Assembly: GCA_900550765.1 (NCBI GenBank)
Contig: URTC01000107.1
Coordinates: 1 to 6,104, forward strand
Direction: 5' to 3'
DNA from: an uncultured Clostridia bacterium
Lineage (GTDB): Bacteria; Bacillota; Clostridia; Christensenellales; QALW01
DNA length: 6,104 bases
Below are positions 1-6,104 of the stretch, piece after piece (within the stretch, counting starts at the first letter, position 1; the number at the start of each line of letters is the position of its first letter). The translations under genes and the position numbers were made by a program. The notes under the pieces were generated by a model. That model worked only from the letters and a program-made list of their open reading frames with translations, had not been told where the DNA came from and did no database searches.

Positions 1-331
1 TAATGGCTACGGTAAGACCCTTACACAGCCTATAACCTAATTCAATTTCGGCAATGACTTCTTTTCCCTGCGCTTTTGCCTTATACGCATAGGGCAGATT
101 CAGCGGTACGCTGGGAGAAACTACAATCAAATCTGCCTTATCTACCGCTGTATCCGGTGCTTTGCCAAGCAGCCACTCATAATCGCTCTCTTTTAAGCCG
201 TCCAGCCCTTCCAATTGCTCTAAGGGTTTGCTGTCATTCAAGATCACATGCGCGCCCAGTTTTTTTAAAACAAGTGCCGCGGCGATACCGCTGCGCGCCA
301 TACCGATCAATAAAACATTTTTATCCTTCAT
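1..331 (-). CDS. murD: MurD, UDP-N-acetylmuramoyl-L-alanine--D-glutamate ligase (N-terminal part, cut by window edge)
   Basis: MurD is the cytoplasmic, ATP-dependent ligase that adds D-glutamate to UDP-MurNAc-L-alanine, the second stem-peptide step. Only the first 110 residues are visible. They begin MKDKNVLLIGMARSG, with a glycine-containing nucleotide-binding loop of the N-terminal UDP-binding domain (about residues 7-16). A strand and turn reading VVSPSVPL follows at 70-77, and the family's EIEL element is at 95-98. The window ends at ...TVAI, where the central-domain ATP P-loop (TGTNGKT in the family) would begin, so the ATP site is not seen. The ATG at 331 is chosen because GAGGTG sits 5 bases upstream, and the gene lies 9 bases after the mraY stop. 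The family motif usually reads SPG where this protein has SPS. Identity rests on the N-terminal motifs plus position after mraY; another Mur ligase is unlikely. Confidence 0.93.
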   Translation of the reverse strand, partial: MKDKNVLLIGMARSGIAAALVLKKLGAHVILNDSKPLEQLEGLDGLKESDYEWLLGKAPDTAVDKADLIVVSPSVPLNLPYAYKAKAQGKEVIAEIELGYRLCKGLTVAI

Positions 332-336
332 ATCAA

Positions 337-342
337 CACCTC
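337..342 (-). promoter_or_regulatory. Ribosome binding site of murD, overlapping the mraY stop codon
   Basis: The sequence GAGGTG lies 5 bases upstream of the murD ATG. Its first two bases are the last two bases of the mraY TGA stop (343-341), so termination of mraY places a ribosome on the murD site. This suggests translational coupling, which is an inference. Confidence 0.75.
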
Positions 343-1351
343 AAAATGTAGGAAACTCAAAAGCCATCATCAAAGTCAGAGCGCAGGCTGCTATCGTAAT
401 TAATGTATACATCGCCGTAACCGTCGTTTCATGATACCCTAACAATTCATAATGATGATGCAGCGGCGCCATTTTAAAGATCCGTTTGCCGTGACGCAGT
501 TTATAAGACCCAACCTGTAAAATAACTGACACACAGCTGGCTACCAGCATCACGCACATCACTGGCAGCAGTACCGCCATTCTGCTGAACAAGGCGCAAA
601 TTCCAAGCGCACCGCCCAGAGCCAGCGAACCGGTATCCCCCATAAAAATCCTGGCCGGATAGGAATTATACCGCAAAAAGCCCATGCATGCTCCGCCCAA
701 GGCCGCAGCCAGCATGGCGGTATATTTTAAATCCCCCTGCTGTGCTTCGCTTTGGGAATTTAACGCCACCGTTCCAATAATAACAGCTAAGGTAATCCCC
801 TCCACCATCGTCATACGCGCGGCAAGCCCATCCAGCCCGTCAGCAAGATTTGCACCATTCACCATAGCAAGAATTACAAACACCGCAAAAGGTACATACC
901 AAATACCAAAATCTATAAATCCGGCAAAAGGCACAAATACCGAACTGCCGATATTCGGATTTTTATAGGCATACAGAGCTATAATCACCGCTATTCCCAA
1001 CTGCCCGATGATTTTTTGATAAGCACGCAATCCCAAGGAACGCTTTTTTACGATTTTAATAAAATCATCCAAAAATCCGACGATGCCATAACCCAGCACC
1101 GCTAAAACAGCCACCAGTGCACTGCCATGGAAACGAAAAATCAGTGCTGTTGCACAAAGGGAAAACACAATCATAACGCCGCCCATGGTAGGAACATTCT
1201 GTTTTTTTAAATGAGAGGCCGGTCCGTCGTCCCGCACCTGCTGCCCGAATTTCAGCTTCTGCATCATCTTTATTGTCAACGGTCCGACCACCAAACATAT
1301 CAAAAATGCCAAAGCAAAGGGATACACCAAATAAATTAAACTCGCACTCAT
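341..1351 (-). CDS. mraY: MraY, phospho-N-acetylmuramoyl-pentapeptide transferase
   Basis: This integral membrane enzyme transfers phospho-MurNAc-pentapeptide from UDP to undecaprenyl phosphate, making lipid I on the inner face of the membrane. The 336-residue length is normal for the family, and the protein is hydrophobic along most of its length, consistent with about ten membrane helices. Visible signatures are PTMGG (54-58), the aspartate pair in FLDDFIK (95-96), NLADGLDGLA (168-177), FMGDTGS with the catalytic-region Asp239, and the APLHHHYE loop with the histidine triplet at 298-300. Together these cover the magnesium and nucleotide binding residues known for MraY. The family's usual NLTDG reads NLADG here. 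The ATG at 1351 follows AAGGAGG with an 11-base spacer, and there are 16 bases between the murE stop and this start. murF, often found just before mraY, is absent. Confidence 0.98.
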   Translation of the reverse strand: MSASLIYLVYPFALAFLICLVVGPLTIKMMQKLKFGQQVRDDGPASHLKKQNVPTMGGVMIVFSLCATALIFRFHGSALVAVLAVLGYGIVGFLDDFIKIVKKRSLGLRAYQKIIGQLGIAVIIALYAYKNPNIGSSVFVPFAGFIDFGIWYVPFAVFVILAMVNGANLADGLDGLAARMTMVEGITLAVIIGTVALNSQSEAQQGDLKYTAMLAAALGGACMGFLRYNSYPARIFMGDTGSLALGGALGICALFSRMAVLLPVMCVMLVASCVSVILQVGSYKLRHGKRIFKMAPLHHHYELLGYHETTVTAMYTLITIAACALTLMMAFEFPTF

Positions 1352-1362
1352 GCCTGCTTCTT

Positions 1363-1369
1363 CCTCCTT
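1363..1369 (-). promoter_or_regulatory. Ribosome binding site of mraY, overlapping the murE stop codon
   Basis: AAGGAGG is a near-complete anti-16S match 11 bases before the mraY ATG. It overlaps the murE TAA stop (1370-1368) in the string TAAGGAGG. The spacer is slightly long, but no other start codon lies closer in the mraY frame. Confidence 0.8.
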
Positions 1370-2822
1370 AAAGACCGATAAGCTCCTCTACGGTTTCCCT
1401 GTCGGAAAAGTGATGCTTTTGGCCTTTAATGTCTTGATAATCTTCATCACCTTTGCCGCATATGGCAATAATATCGCCTTTTTGCGCATACTGAAGCGCC
1501 AACTCTATTGCTGTGCGCCTATCAGCATTTCTTATATAAGGACATGCCGTCTTTTTTATACCCGCTTCTACCTGATCGATAATTGCCTCTGGTTCTTCAA
1601 AGCGAGGATTATCGCTGGTAAGAACACAATAATCACTCTTTTCCCCGGCCAGTTGTCCCATAATCGGACGTTTTGTGGCATCGCGATCGCCGCCGCAGCC
1701 AAACACACAGATTAGCCGTCCCTTTTTAAAGACATTAATCGACGAAAGAATATTTTCAAGGCCATCAGGCGTATGGGCGTAATCTATGATCACACTAACG
1801 CCTCTTTCTCCGGTATCCACTACTTCAAATCGGCCGGGAACAGAAATAAATCCCGCGATTCCCTCCGCACAGGCTTCCAGCGGAACTCCTGCAGCATGAG
1901 CACAGCCAACCGCACAAAGCACATTGCTGATATTAAACATTCCTGTGGTATGTGTCTGCACAGAAATGCTTCTGCCTTCCGTCTCCAACAGAAAAGAACT
2001 TTGTGCCGGACCGATGGCAATCTCCTTTGCGGACATATCTGCCAATGAAACAGCCGAATATCCGCGGCAGGGAATCTCCGCATTCCGGTATATTTCGCGG
2101 CCGAAAGCATCATCCATATTCATTATACCGCATTTTGCATTTTCTTTGTTAAAAAACTTCTTTTTTGCATCGGCATATTTTTCCATAGTAATAAAATAAT
2201 CCAAATGATCCTGCGTTAAATTGGTAAAACCAGCACTTTCAAAACAGATTCCGTCTATTTTATGAAGATCCAGCGCATGCGCAGTCACCTCCATAACTAC
2301 CCACTGCGCTCCGCCGTCCGCCATCTCTCTCAAAACGGCGTGCAGTTCTATGGGATCCGGCGTAGTGCTGGTAGCAATTTGAATATTTAACTTTGTATCA
2401 TTTAAATAAATTCCACTGGTACCGATTACCCCGCAGGAAATCCCGCACCGAGAAGCGATTGCCTTTACCATATAGGAAACCGTCGTCTTTCCGTTTGTAC
2501 CGGTAATTCCGATCAATTTCAGCCGGTCTGCCGGTCTGCCGTAAAACGCAGCTGCAAAAAGCGCCATGGCACGGCGGGAATTTTCAACTAAAATCTGCGG
2601 AATCGGACAATCCGTAAAATGTTCCACTACCGCCGCCGCAGCTCCATTTTGGAATGCTCCCTCTATAAAATCATGCCCGTCACATCGTGTACCGCTAATG
2701 GCAAAATACAGCGCGCCTTCCCGGCAGGTTCTGGAATCAAGCGTCAAATGTGCAATCTCAAGCCCTTCAATATTTCCCTGCAGCGCCGCGTAACCACCGC
2801 TTATGATATCCTTTAACAGCAT
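1368..2822 (-). CDS. murE: MurE, UDP-MurNAc-L-Ala-D-Glu:meso-diaminopimelate ligase
   Basis: MurE adds the third stem-peptide residue to UDP-MurNAc-L-Ala-D-Glu in the cytoplasm, using ATP. The 484-residue length is typical. The N-terminal UDP-binding domain includes LDSRTCREGALYFA (28-41). The central ATPase domain has the P-loop GITGTNGKTT (105-114), the TTPDP substrate loop (153-157), EVTAHAL (178-184), FTNLTQDHLDYF (199-210) and Lys220 in YADAKKKFF, which aligns with the carbamylated lysine of the family. The C-terminal domain has PGRFE (329-333), DYAHTPDGLEN (347-357) and GCGGDRDATKRP (375-386). DNPR at 404-407 is the signature of meso-DAP-adding enzymes rather than lysine-adding ones. 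The late motif reads GKGDEDYQ (456-463), where many relatives have GKGHEDYQ; the glutamate that contacts DAP is kept. The ATG at 2822 has AGAGGA 7 bases upstream and lies 12 bases after the preceding stop. Confidence 0.97.
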   Translation of the reverse strand: MLLKDIISGGYAALQGNIEGLEIAHLTLDSRTCREGALYFAISGTRCDGHDFIEGAFQNGAAAAVVEHFTDCPIPQILVENSRRAMALFAAAFYGRPADRLKLIGITGTNGKTTVSYMVKAIASRCGISCGVIGTSGIYLNDTKLNIQIATSTTPDPIELHAVLREMADGGAQWVVMEVTAHALDLHKIDGICFESAGFTNLTQDHLDYFITMEKYADAKKKFFNKENAKCGIMNMDDAFGREIYRNAEIPCRGYSAVSLADMSAKEIAIGPAQSSFLLETEGRSISVQTHTTGMFNISNVLCAVGCAHAAGVPLEACAEGIAGFISVPGRFEVVDTGERGVSVIIDYAHTPDGLENILSSINVFKKGRLICVFGCGGDRDATKRPIMGQLAGEKSDYCVLTSDNPRFEEPEAIIDQVEAGIKKTACPYIRNADRRTAIELALQYAQKGDIIAICGKGDEDYQDIKGQKHHFSDRETVEELIGL

Positions 2823-2829
2823 AAACCAA

Positions 2830-2836
2830 TCCTCTT
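2830..2836 (-). promoter_or_regulatory. Ribosome binding site of murE, overlapping the PBP stop codon
   Basis: AAGAGGA lies 7 bases upstream of the murE ATG and overlaps the TAA stop (2837-2835) of the penicillin-binding protein gene in the string TAAGAGGA. It is the third junction in this window with the same stop-in-binding-site arrangement. Confidence 0.7.
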
Positions 2837-4745
2837 ATTCCAGTCCGTAATATGTGGTTGTATCCACAGGGGTATCGCCCTTTACTTTTATAATACTGTA
2901 TTTTTCCACTTGCTCTCCCTTAGCAGGAACCTGAGAGATCACCGTTCCACTGCCCTCTAATTCTATTTGCAGCCCCAACGCTTTTAGGGCATTGGCCGCA
3001 TATTCACAGGAGCTTCCTACCAGATTAGGTACTTCCACATATTCTTTTTCTCCTTCAGCATTGGGCTTGATCTGCATATACTGCAAAACTTTCCCTAAAA
3101 TCTCCCCCGCATACGGCGCCGCTACAATACTGCCGTAATCGCTGTACACCTGTGCTTCATCCACAGTAACCAATACGGCTACCTTCGGATCCTCTGCCGG
3201 CGCAAACCCAAAGAAAGAGCCGATGTGCACGCCTGTTACAATCTGACCGTCGCGATATTTCTGTGCGGTACCCGTTTTTCCGCCCACGTTATAGCCTTCT
3301 ACCTGGGCATTCTTACCGCCGCCTTGCGCCACAACTCCGGTTAGCAGCTCACGCATCAGGTCGCTGGTCTCCTGAGAAATAACCCGGCGCACTTCAATCG
3401 GATCGTTTTGAATCAGCGTTTTTCCGTCATCATCGCTCATAGACTTTACAAAATACGGCTGATACAGTATCCCACCGTTAATGACTGCACAGGCAGCGGT
3501 AATCAGCTGCAGCGGCGTAACCGCTACCGACTGACCGAAAGCAATGCGCGCCAGATCCGTATTCTTTACATATTTAGGCGCCAGCAGGATCCCGGATTGA
3601 TCGGCTGAAAAATCAACCCCGGTAGTCGTATTAAATCCAAAGCTGTACAAATACTCATACAGCGTTTTCTGCCCTAAAGAAAGCCCCATTTGCATAAACG
3701 CAGGGTTACAGGAATTGCAGATGGCTTCCTGTAAAGTTTGGCTGCCATGCGGTACCGCGCGCCAGCATTTAATCTTTTCACCGTCCACAATATGATATCC
3801 GCTGCAGAAGAAAGTAGAATTTTTATCCACCTTTTTCTCTTCCAGTGCAGCAGAAAGCGTAAACATTTTAAAGGTAGAACCCGGCTCATATGTATCCAGA
3901 ATACAGCCGTTGCGTGAATAATTTGCTTTTTCTTCACTGGTAGCGTTATTCGGATCATAGTCCGGCAGATTCACCATGGCAAGAATTGCCCCAGTCTTAG
4001 GCTCCATTACAATACATTTTACGCTTTTTGCATTGGTAGCTTCAATACAGTTACGCATTGCGTTTTCAGCAAAAGCCTGAATAGCATAATCAATCGTCAG
4101 TGTTAAATTCACACCGTTGGTGGCATCGATATACCGTTCTTCACCGCCGGGAATCTGCCCGGAGGAAACATCTGTGGACGAGAGGATCTTCCCCGTAAGC
4201 CCACGCAGATATTTATCATATTTCAGTTCCAGCCCGTCACTGCCTACGCCGTCAATATTTACACTGCCCAAAACCTGTACTAAGGAAGCTCCTTTGGGAT
4301 AATACCGTTTGACATCGTCAACAAGATAGAGCCCGTCTATATTCAAAGCTTCGATATAAGCAATCTGTTCCTCATTTAAATTTCTGGCCACAATATATTC
4401 GTTTACCGAATTTTCCGGATCATAATGAATCTTTTTAAAGATACTCTCGTAAGAATAATCTTCTCCCAAAAGCGTAACTAAAGCCGTAGTGATCGTTTCG
4501 GCAGAATAACCGGATTGACTGATCTTTTTCGGCTTAGAATTCAACGTTTTAGAAGCCGCGCTGATGGCCAGTGCTTCACCGGTGGAATCATAGATGGTTC
4601 CTCTCGATGCCGCTACGGTCGTAGTTGTCGTCCACTGTCCCAGCGCTTTGCGTTGGAGCCTGTCAGAAGCAATAATCTGCCAGTAAAACAATGCGCCCAC
4701 TATGATAGAAAACGCCATTATCATAGCTAGGCACACTATAAACAA
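2835..4745 (-). CDS. spoVD: Class B penicillin-binding protein, SpoVD/FtsI type, with one PASTA domain
   Basis: This is a membrane-anchored D,D-transpeptidase that cross-links septal or spore peptidoglycan and is the target of beta-lactams. From the TTG at 4745 it has 636 residues. A signal-anchor helix spans about 2-26, and the PBP dimerisation (pedestal) domain about 45-195, including SRGTIYDSTGEALA (47-60) and RYYPKG (147-152). The transpeptidase domain spans about 245-552, with the active-site SxxK (Ser290-Lys293 in EPGSTFK), SxN (Ser345-Asn347) and KTGT (490-493). One PASTA domain follows at about 567-623. All catalytic motifs are intact. SpoVD of Bacillus has one PASTA and the division PBP2B has two, hence the symbol. 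No second PBP lies between it and ftsL, so it may serve vegetative division here. The start is uncertain: TTG at 4745 overlaps the ftsL end by 10 bases and has no clear binding site, and the basic residues expected before the anchor (NRYKSR) are encoded just upstream, behind a TAG at 4769-4767. Confidence 0.95.
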   Translation of the reverse strand: MFIVCLAMIMAFSIIVGALFYWQIIASDRLQRKALGQWTTTTTVAASRGTIYDSTGEALAISAASKTLNSKPKKISQSGYSAETITTALVTLLGEDYSYESIFKKIHYDPENSVNEYIVARNLNEEQIAYIEALNIDGLYLVDDVKRYYPKGASLVQVLGSVNIDGVGSDGLELKYDKYLRGLTGKILSSTDVSSGQIPGGEERYIDATNGVNLTLTIDYAIQAFAENAMRNCIEATNAKSVKCIVMEPKTGAILAMVNLPDYDPNNATSEEKANYSRNGCILDTYEPGSTFKMFTLSAALEEKKVDKNSTFFCSGYHIVDGEKIKCWRAVPHGSQTLQEAICNSCNPAFMQMGLSLGQKTLYEYLYSFGFNTTTGVDFSADQSGILLAPKYVKNTDLARIAFGQSVAVTPLQLITAACAVINGGILYQPYFVKSMSDDDGKTLIQNDPIEVRRVISQETSDLMRELLTGVVAQGGGKNAQVEGYNVGGKTGTAQKYRDGQIVTGVHIGSFFGFAPAEDPKVAVLVTVDEAQVYSDYGSIVAAPYAGEILGKVLQYMQIKPNAEGEKEYVEVPNLVGSSCEYAANALKALGLQIELEGSGTVISQVPAKGEQVEKYSIIKVKGDTPVDTTTYYGLE

Positions 4746-5311
4746 TCTGCTTTTGTATCGGTTCGCCTATACGCCCAACTCTTAATCCTCCTCTCAAGAG
4801 AACTGAACCAATCCAGCAATGTATCATAAATATCGATACTCTCTTGTTTTTCAGAGGCCGTTTCCTCTTCCTTAGAAGATTCGCACACTACCGTAACAAT
4901 TTGATCATCCTCGGGATATACCAAATTCAATTGATTTTGTGCGATATCAAAATATGCGTTCAGCTCACTGCCGGTAGAAAAATCCTTTTCCGCAGTATTC
5001 ACCATGATCTCCCAATTGCTTTTTTCTTTGGAAAGCTCTCTGATCTGCTGCGTATTGCTATAGATCTTAGCATTTCGCGAAACGATCAAAAAGCCCATGG
5101 CAGCAACACAGAATACCAGAACCACCAATGCGGTATATTTGGCAACTTCCGCCTTCCGTTGTGCTTTTTCTTTGGCATGGGTGCTTATTTTCGGGGCGGT
5201 CCGCTCTTTGCGCCGCGGCTGTTGGGGAATATATTCCGGCTGCAGCGCAGCATTACTGTCCACGCCGTAATAAACGCGATATTTGGTTTTTTCAGCTCTC
5301 TGCTTGCTCAT
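4736..5311 (-). CDS. ftsL: FtsL-like cell division protein (single-pass membrane, coiled-coil)
   Basis: This is a small bitopic division protein of 191 residues, identified by architecture and position between rsmH and the PBP gene; FtsL sequences are poorly conserved. FtsL forms a complex with DivIC/FtsB and DivIB/FtsQ at the septum and activates the septal synthase. Numbering from the ATG at 5311, a basic cytoplasmic segment (about 1-57, many Lys/Arg) precedes one membrane helix (about 59-77, ALVVLVFCVAAMGFLIV). A polar heptad-like stretch containing QQIRELSKEKSNWEIM follows, then VYPEDD. After about residue 143 comes an acidic linker and a possible amphipathic helix (IDIYDTLLDWFSSLERRIKSW), longer than in a minimal FtsL. 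The ATG is preferred over an in-frame GTG at 5320, because that GTG is part of the AAGGTG binding site. The gene lies 21 bases after the rsmH stop, and its last 10 bases overlap the assigned PBP start. The stop is TAG. Confidence 0.85.
   Translation of the reverse strand: MSKQRAEKTKYRVYYGVDSNAALQPEYIPQQPRRKERTAPKISTHAKEKAQRKAEVAKYTALVVLVFCVAAMGFLIVSRNAKIYSNTQQIRELSKEKSNWEIMVNTAEKDFSTGSELNAYFDIAQNQLNLVYPEDDQIVTVVCESSKEEETASEKQESIDIYDTLLDWFSSLERRIKSWAYRRTDTKADCL
4787..4792 (-). promoter_or_regulatory. Strong AGGAGG site inside the ftsL 3' end, with a TTG-GGC-GTA-TAG minigene downstream
   Basis: AGGAGG lies within the last codons of ftsL. Eight bases downstream is TTG (4778-4776), in frame with the penicillin-binding protein gene. 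That frame then reads GGC GTA TAG (stop at 4769-4767), then an open frame of eight codons to the TTG at 4745. The spacing is ideal for initiation at 4778, yet initiation there would stop after three codons. It may be the original binding site of the PBP gene, a reinitiation leader, or chance. Confidence 0.5.
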
Positions 5312-5317
5312 TATATT

Positions 5318-5323
5318 CACCTT
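5318..5323 (-). promoter_or_regulatory. Ribosome binding site of ftsL
   Basis: AAGGTG sits 6 bases before the ATG at 5311, in the short AT-rich gap after rsmH. It decides the ftsL start: the in-frame GTG at 5320-5318 is the second half of this site, so it is unlikely to be the initiator. Confidence 0.7.
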
Positions 5324-5332
5324 TTTACTGAT

Positions 5333-6104
5333 TTATGATTCTATCCGTTCCATCACCCGCAGTTTTGCACTTTTGCAGCGCGGATTTTCTTCCATTTCTT
5401 CTTTCGTGGGCATAATTGCTTTCGATACTATTTTTACGGTAGGAACATTTCCGCAAATACATACCGGTATCTTCGGCGGACAGGTGCAGGGATTTGCGAG
5501 ATTTTGCATCGTATGTTTCATAATCCTATCCTCTAAACTATGGAAGGTAATCACGCACATTCTGCCGCCGGTATTCAGCCGTTCACTTACAGTACGTACT
5601 GTGCCTTCAAGAATACCCAGTTCATTATTGACCTCAATGCGAATTGCCTGAAAAGTCCGTTTGGCAGGATGCGGGCCTGTCCTCCTAGCCCTTGTAGGAA
5701 TTGCTTTTTTGATGATCTCTACTAACTCGCCAGTAGTCTGAATCGATCCCCGGCTGCGCTCGGCTACAATATACTGGGCAATTCTGGAGGCCCACTGCTC
5801 TTCTCCATAATCCCGAATAATGCGTGTAAGCTCCCGTTCGGAATATTCATTCACCACGCTAAAGGCGCTGATGTACTGACTTTGGTCCATTCGCATATCC
5901 AGCGGAGCACTGTGATTATACGAAAAGCCCCGTTCGGCTGTATCCAGCTGATACGAACTGACGCCTAAGTCCAGCACACAGCCGTCTATTATTTCTATTT
6001 TCAAATCATCCAGCACCTGCGCAACATCGCAGAAATTGCTCTTTATAAAAGAGACCCGATCTCCAAAAGCCTGCAGCCGTTCTTTTGCAGCAGCCAAAGC
6101 ATCA
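5333..6104 (-). CDS. rsmH: RsmH (MraW), 16S rRNA cytosine(1402)-N4-methyltransferase (5' end missing)
   Basis: RsmH uses S-adenosylmethionine to methylate N4 of C1402 in the decoding site of 16S rRNA, and it commonly heads the dcw cluster. The visible 256 residues begin [10 protein letters not shown] and reach the TAA stop. Family members have about 310 residues, so roughly 55 are missing beyond the right edge, including the first SAM-binding motif. Visible signatures, counted from the D at 6103-6101, are [11 protein letters not shown] (44-54), RGFS (58-61), PLDMRMD (67-73), [15 protein letters not shown] (145-159), FHSLEDR (187-193), the cysteine-rich CTCPP...CICG (206-218) and [11 protein letters not shown] (240-250). 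No frameshift or internal stop is seen. The feature continues past position 6104; an in-frame TTG at 6097 is internal, not the start. Confidence 0.97.
   Translation of the reverse strand, partial: DALAAAKERLQAFGDRVSFIKSNFCDVAQVLDDLKIEIIDGCVLDLGVSSYQLDTAERGFSYNHSAPLDMRMDQSQYISAFSVVNEYSERELTRIIRDYGEEQWASRIAQYIVAERSRGSIQTTGELVEIIKKAIPTRARRTGPHPAKRTFQAIRIEVNNELGILEGTVRTVSERLNTGGRMCVITFHSLEDRIMKHTMQNLANPCTCPPKIPVCICGNVPTVKIVSKAIMPTKEEMEENPRCKSAKLRVMERIES

Noticed and set aside
260..270. A run of seven A on the murD coding strand (TTTTAAAAAAACTGG), a possible slippage site
   Set aside because: It encodes an ordinary Leu-Lys-Lys in a surface helix near the MurD N-terminus. The frame is intact and nothing nearby suggests programmed frameshifting.
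76..351. A plus-strand open frame opposite the start of murD
   Set aside because: The minus strand here encodes a clear MurD N-terminus starting at 331; the plus-strand product is low-complexity and unrecognisable.
1350..1715. A 121-codon plus-strand open frame opposite the end of murE
   Set aside because: It lies antisense to conserved MurE C-terminal motifs and has no family resemblance, so it is a shadow frame.
1820..2113. Second minus-strand frame inside murE (also 1065-1298 inside mraY and 3674-3958 inside the PBP gene)
   Set aside because: These are out-of-frame shadows of conserved genes, with no binding sites and no recognisable product.
5312..5332. The rsmH-ftsL gap as a possible promoter or terminator
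   Set aside because: It is only 21 bases, AT-rich, without a hairpin or a paired -35/-10, and is fully explained by the ftsL ribosome binding site.
4844..5338. A 164-codon hydrophobic open frame on the plus strand
   Set aside because: It is antisense to ftsL and the end of rsmH, has no recognisable family, and its hydrophobic look follows from complementing the charged codons of ftsL. The minus-strand genes fully explain the region.
1..6104. Mobile elements, CRISPR repeats, RNA genes or a novel accessory system
   Set aside because: Conserved dcw genes fill essentially the whole window in one direction with gaps of at most 21 bases, and I saw no repeats, RNA folds or foreign-looking segments.

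Overview
This window is an ordinary but well-preserved stretch of a bacterial division and cell wall (dcw) gene cluster. Everything real lies on the minus strand, so transcription runs from the right end (6104) to the left end (1). In transcription order it holds rsmH/mraW (5' end missing), ftsL, a class B penicillin-binding protein of the SpoVD/FtsI type, murE, mraY and murD (3' end missing). The six genes are separated by gaps of at most 21 bases or overlap slightly. I see no credible internal promoter or terminator, so they most likely form one operon whose promoter lies beyond the right edge.

The layout points to a Gram-positive Firmicutes-type organism, most likely in the Clostridia. The reasons are the order mraW-ftsL-PBP-murE-mraY-murD, the C-terminal PASTA domain on the penicillin-binding protein, and strong AGGAGG-type ribosome binding sites. 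MurE carries the DNPR motif of meso-diaminopimelate-adding enzymes, so the peptidoglycan is probably of the meso-DAP type. I cannot name a genus from the sequence alone.

The genes form a functional chain. MurE adds the third residue of the stem peptide and MurD adds the second (D-Glu) to UDP-MurNAc precursors in the cytoplasm. MraY transfers the finished UDP-MurNAc-pentapeptide to undecaprenyl phosphate to make lipid I. The penicillin-binding protein cross-links the exported material at the septum, and FtsL recruits or activates the septal synthesis machinery. RsmH is the 16S rRNA methyltransferase that habitually heads this cluster. murF is not present between murE and mraY.

I found no mobile element, CRISPR array, RNA gene or novel system. 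The observation most worth a second look is the start of the penicillin-binding protein. A perfect AGGAGG followed by a TTG codon lies in frame with it, but a TAG stop comes three codons later. The only downstream start that keeps the full membrane anchor is a weakly supported TTG overlapping the end of ftsL.
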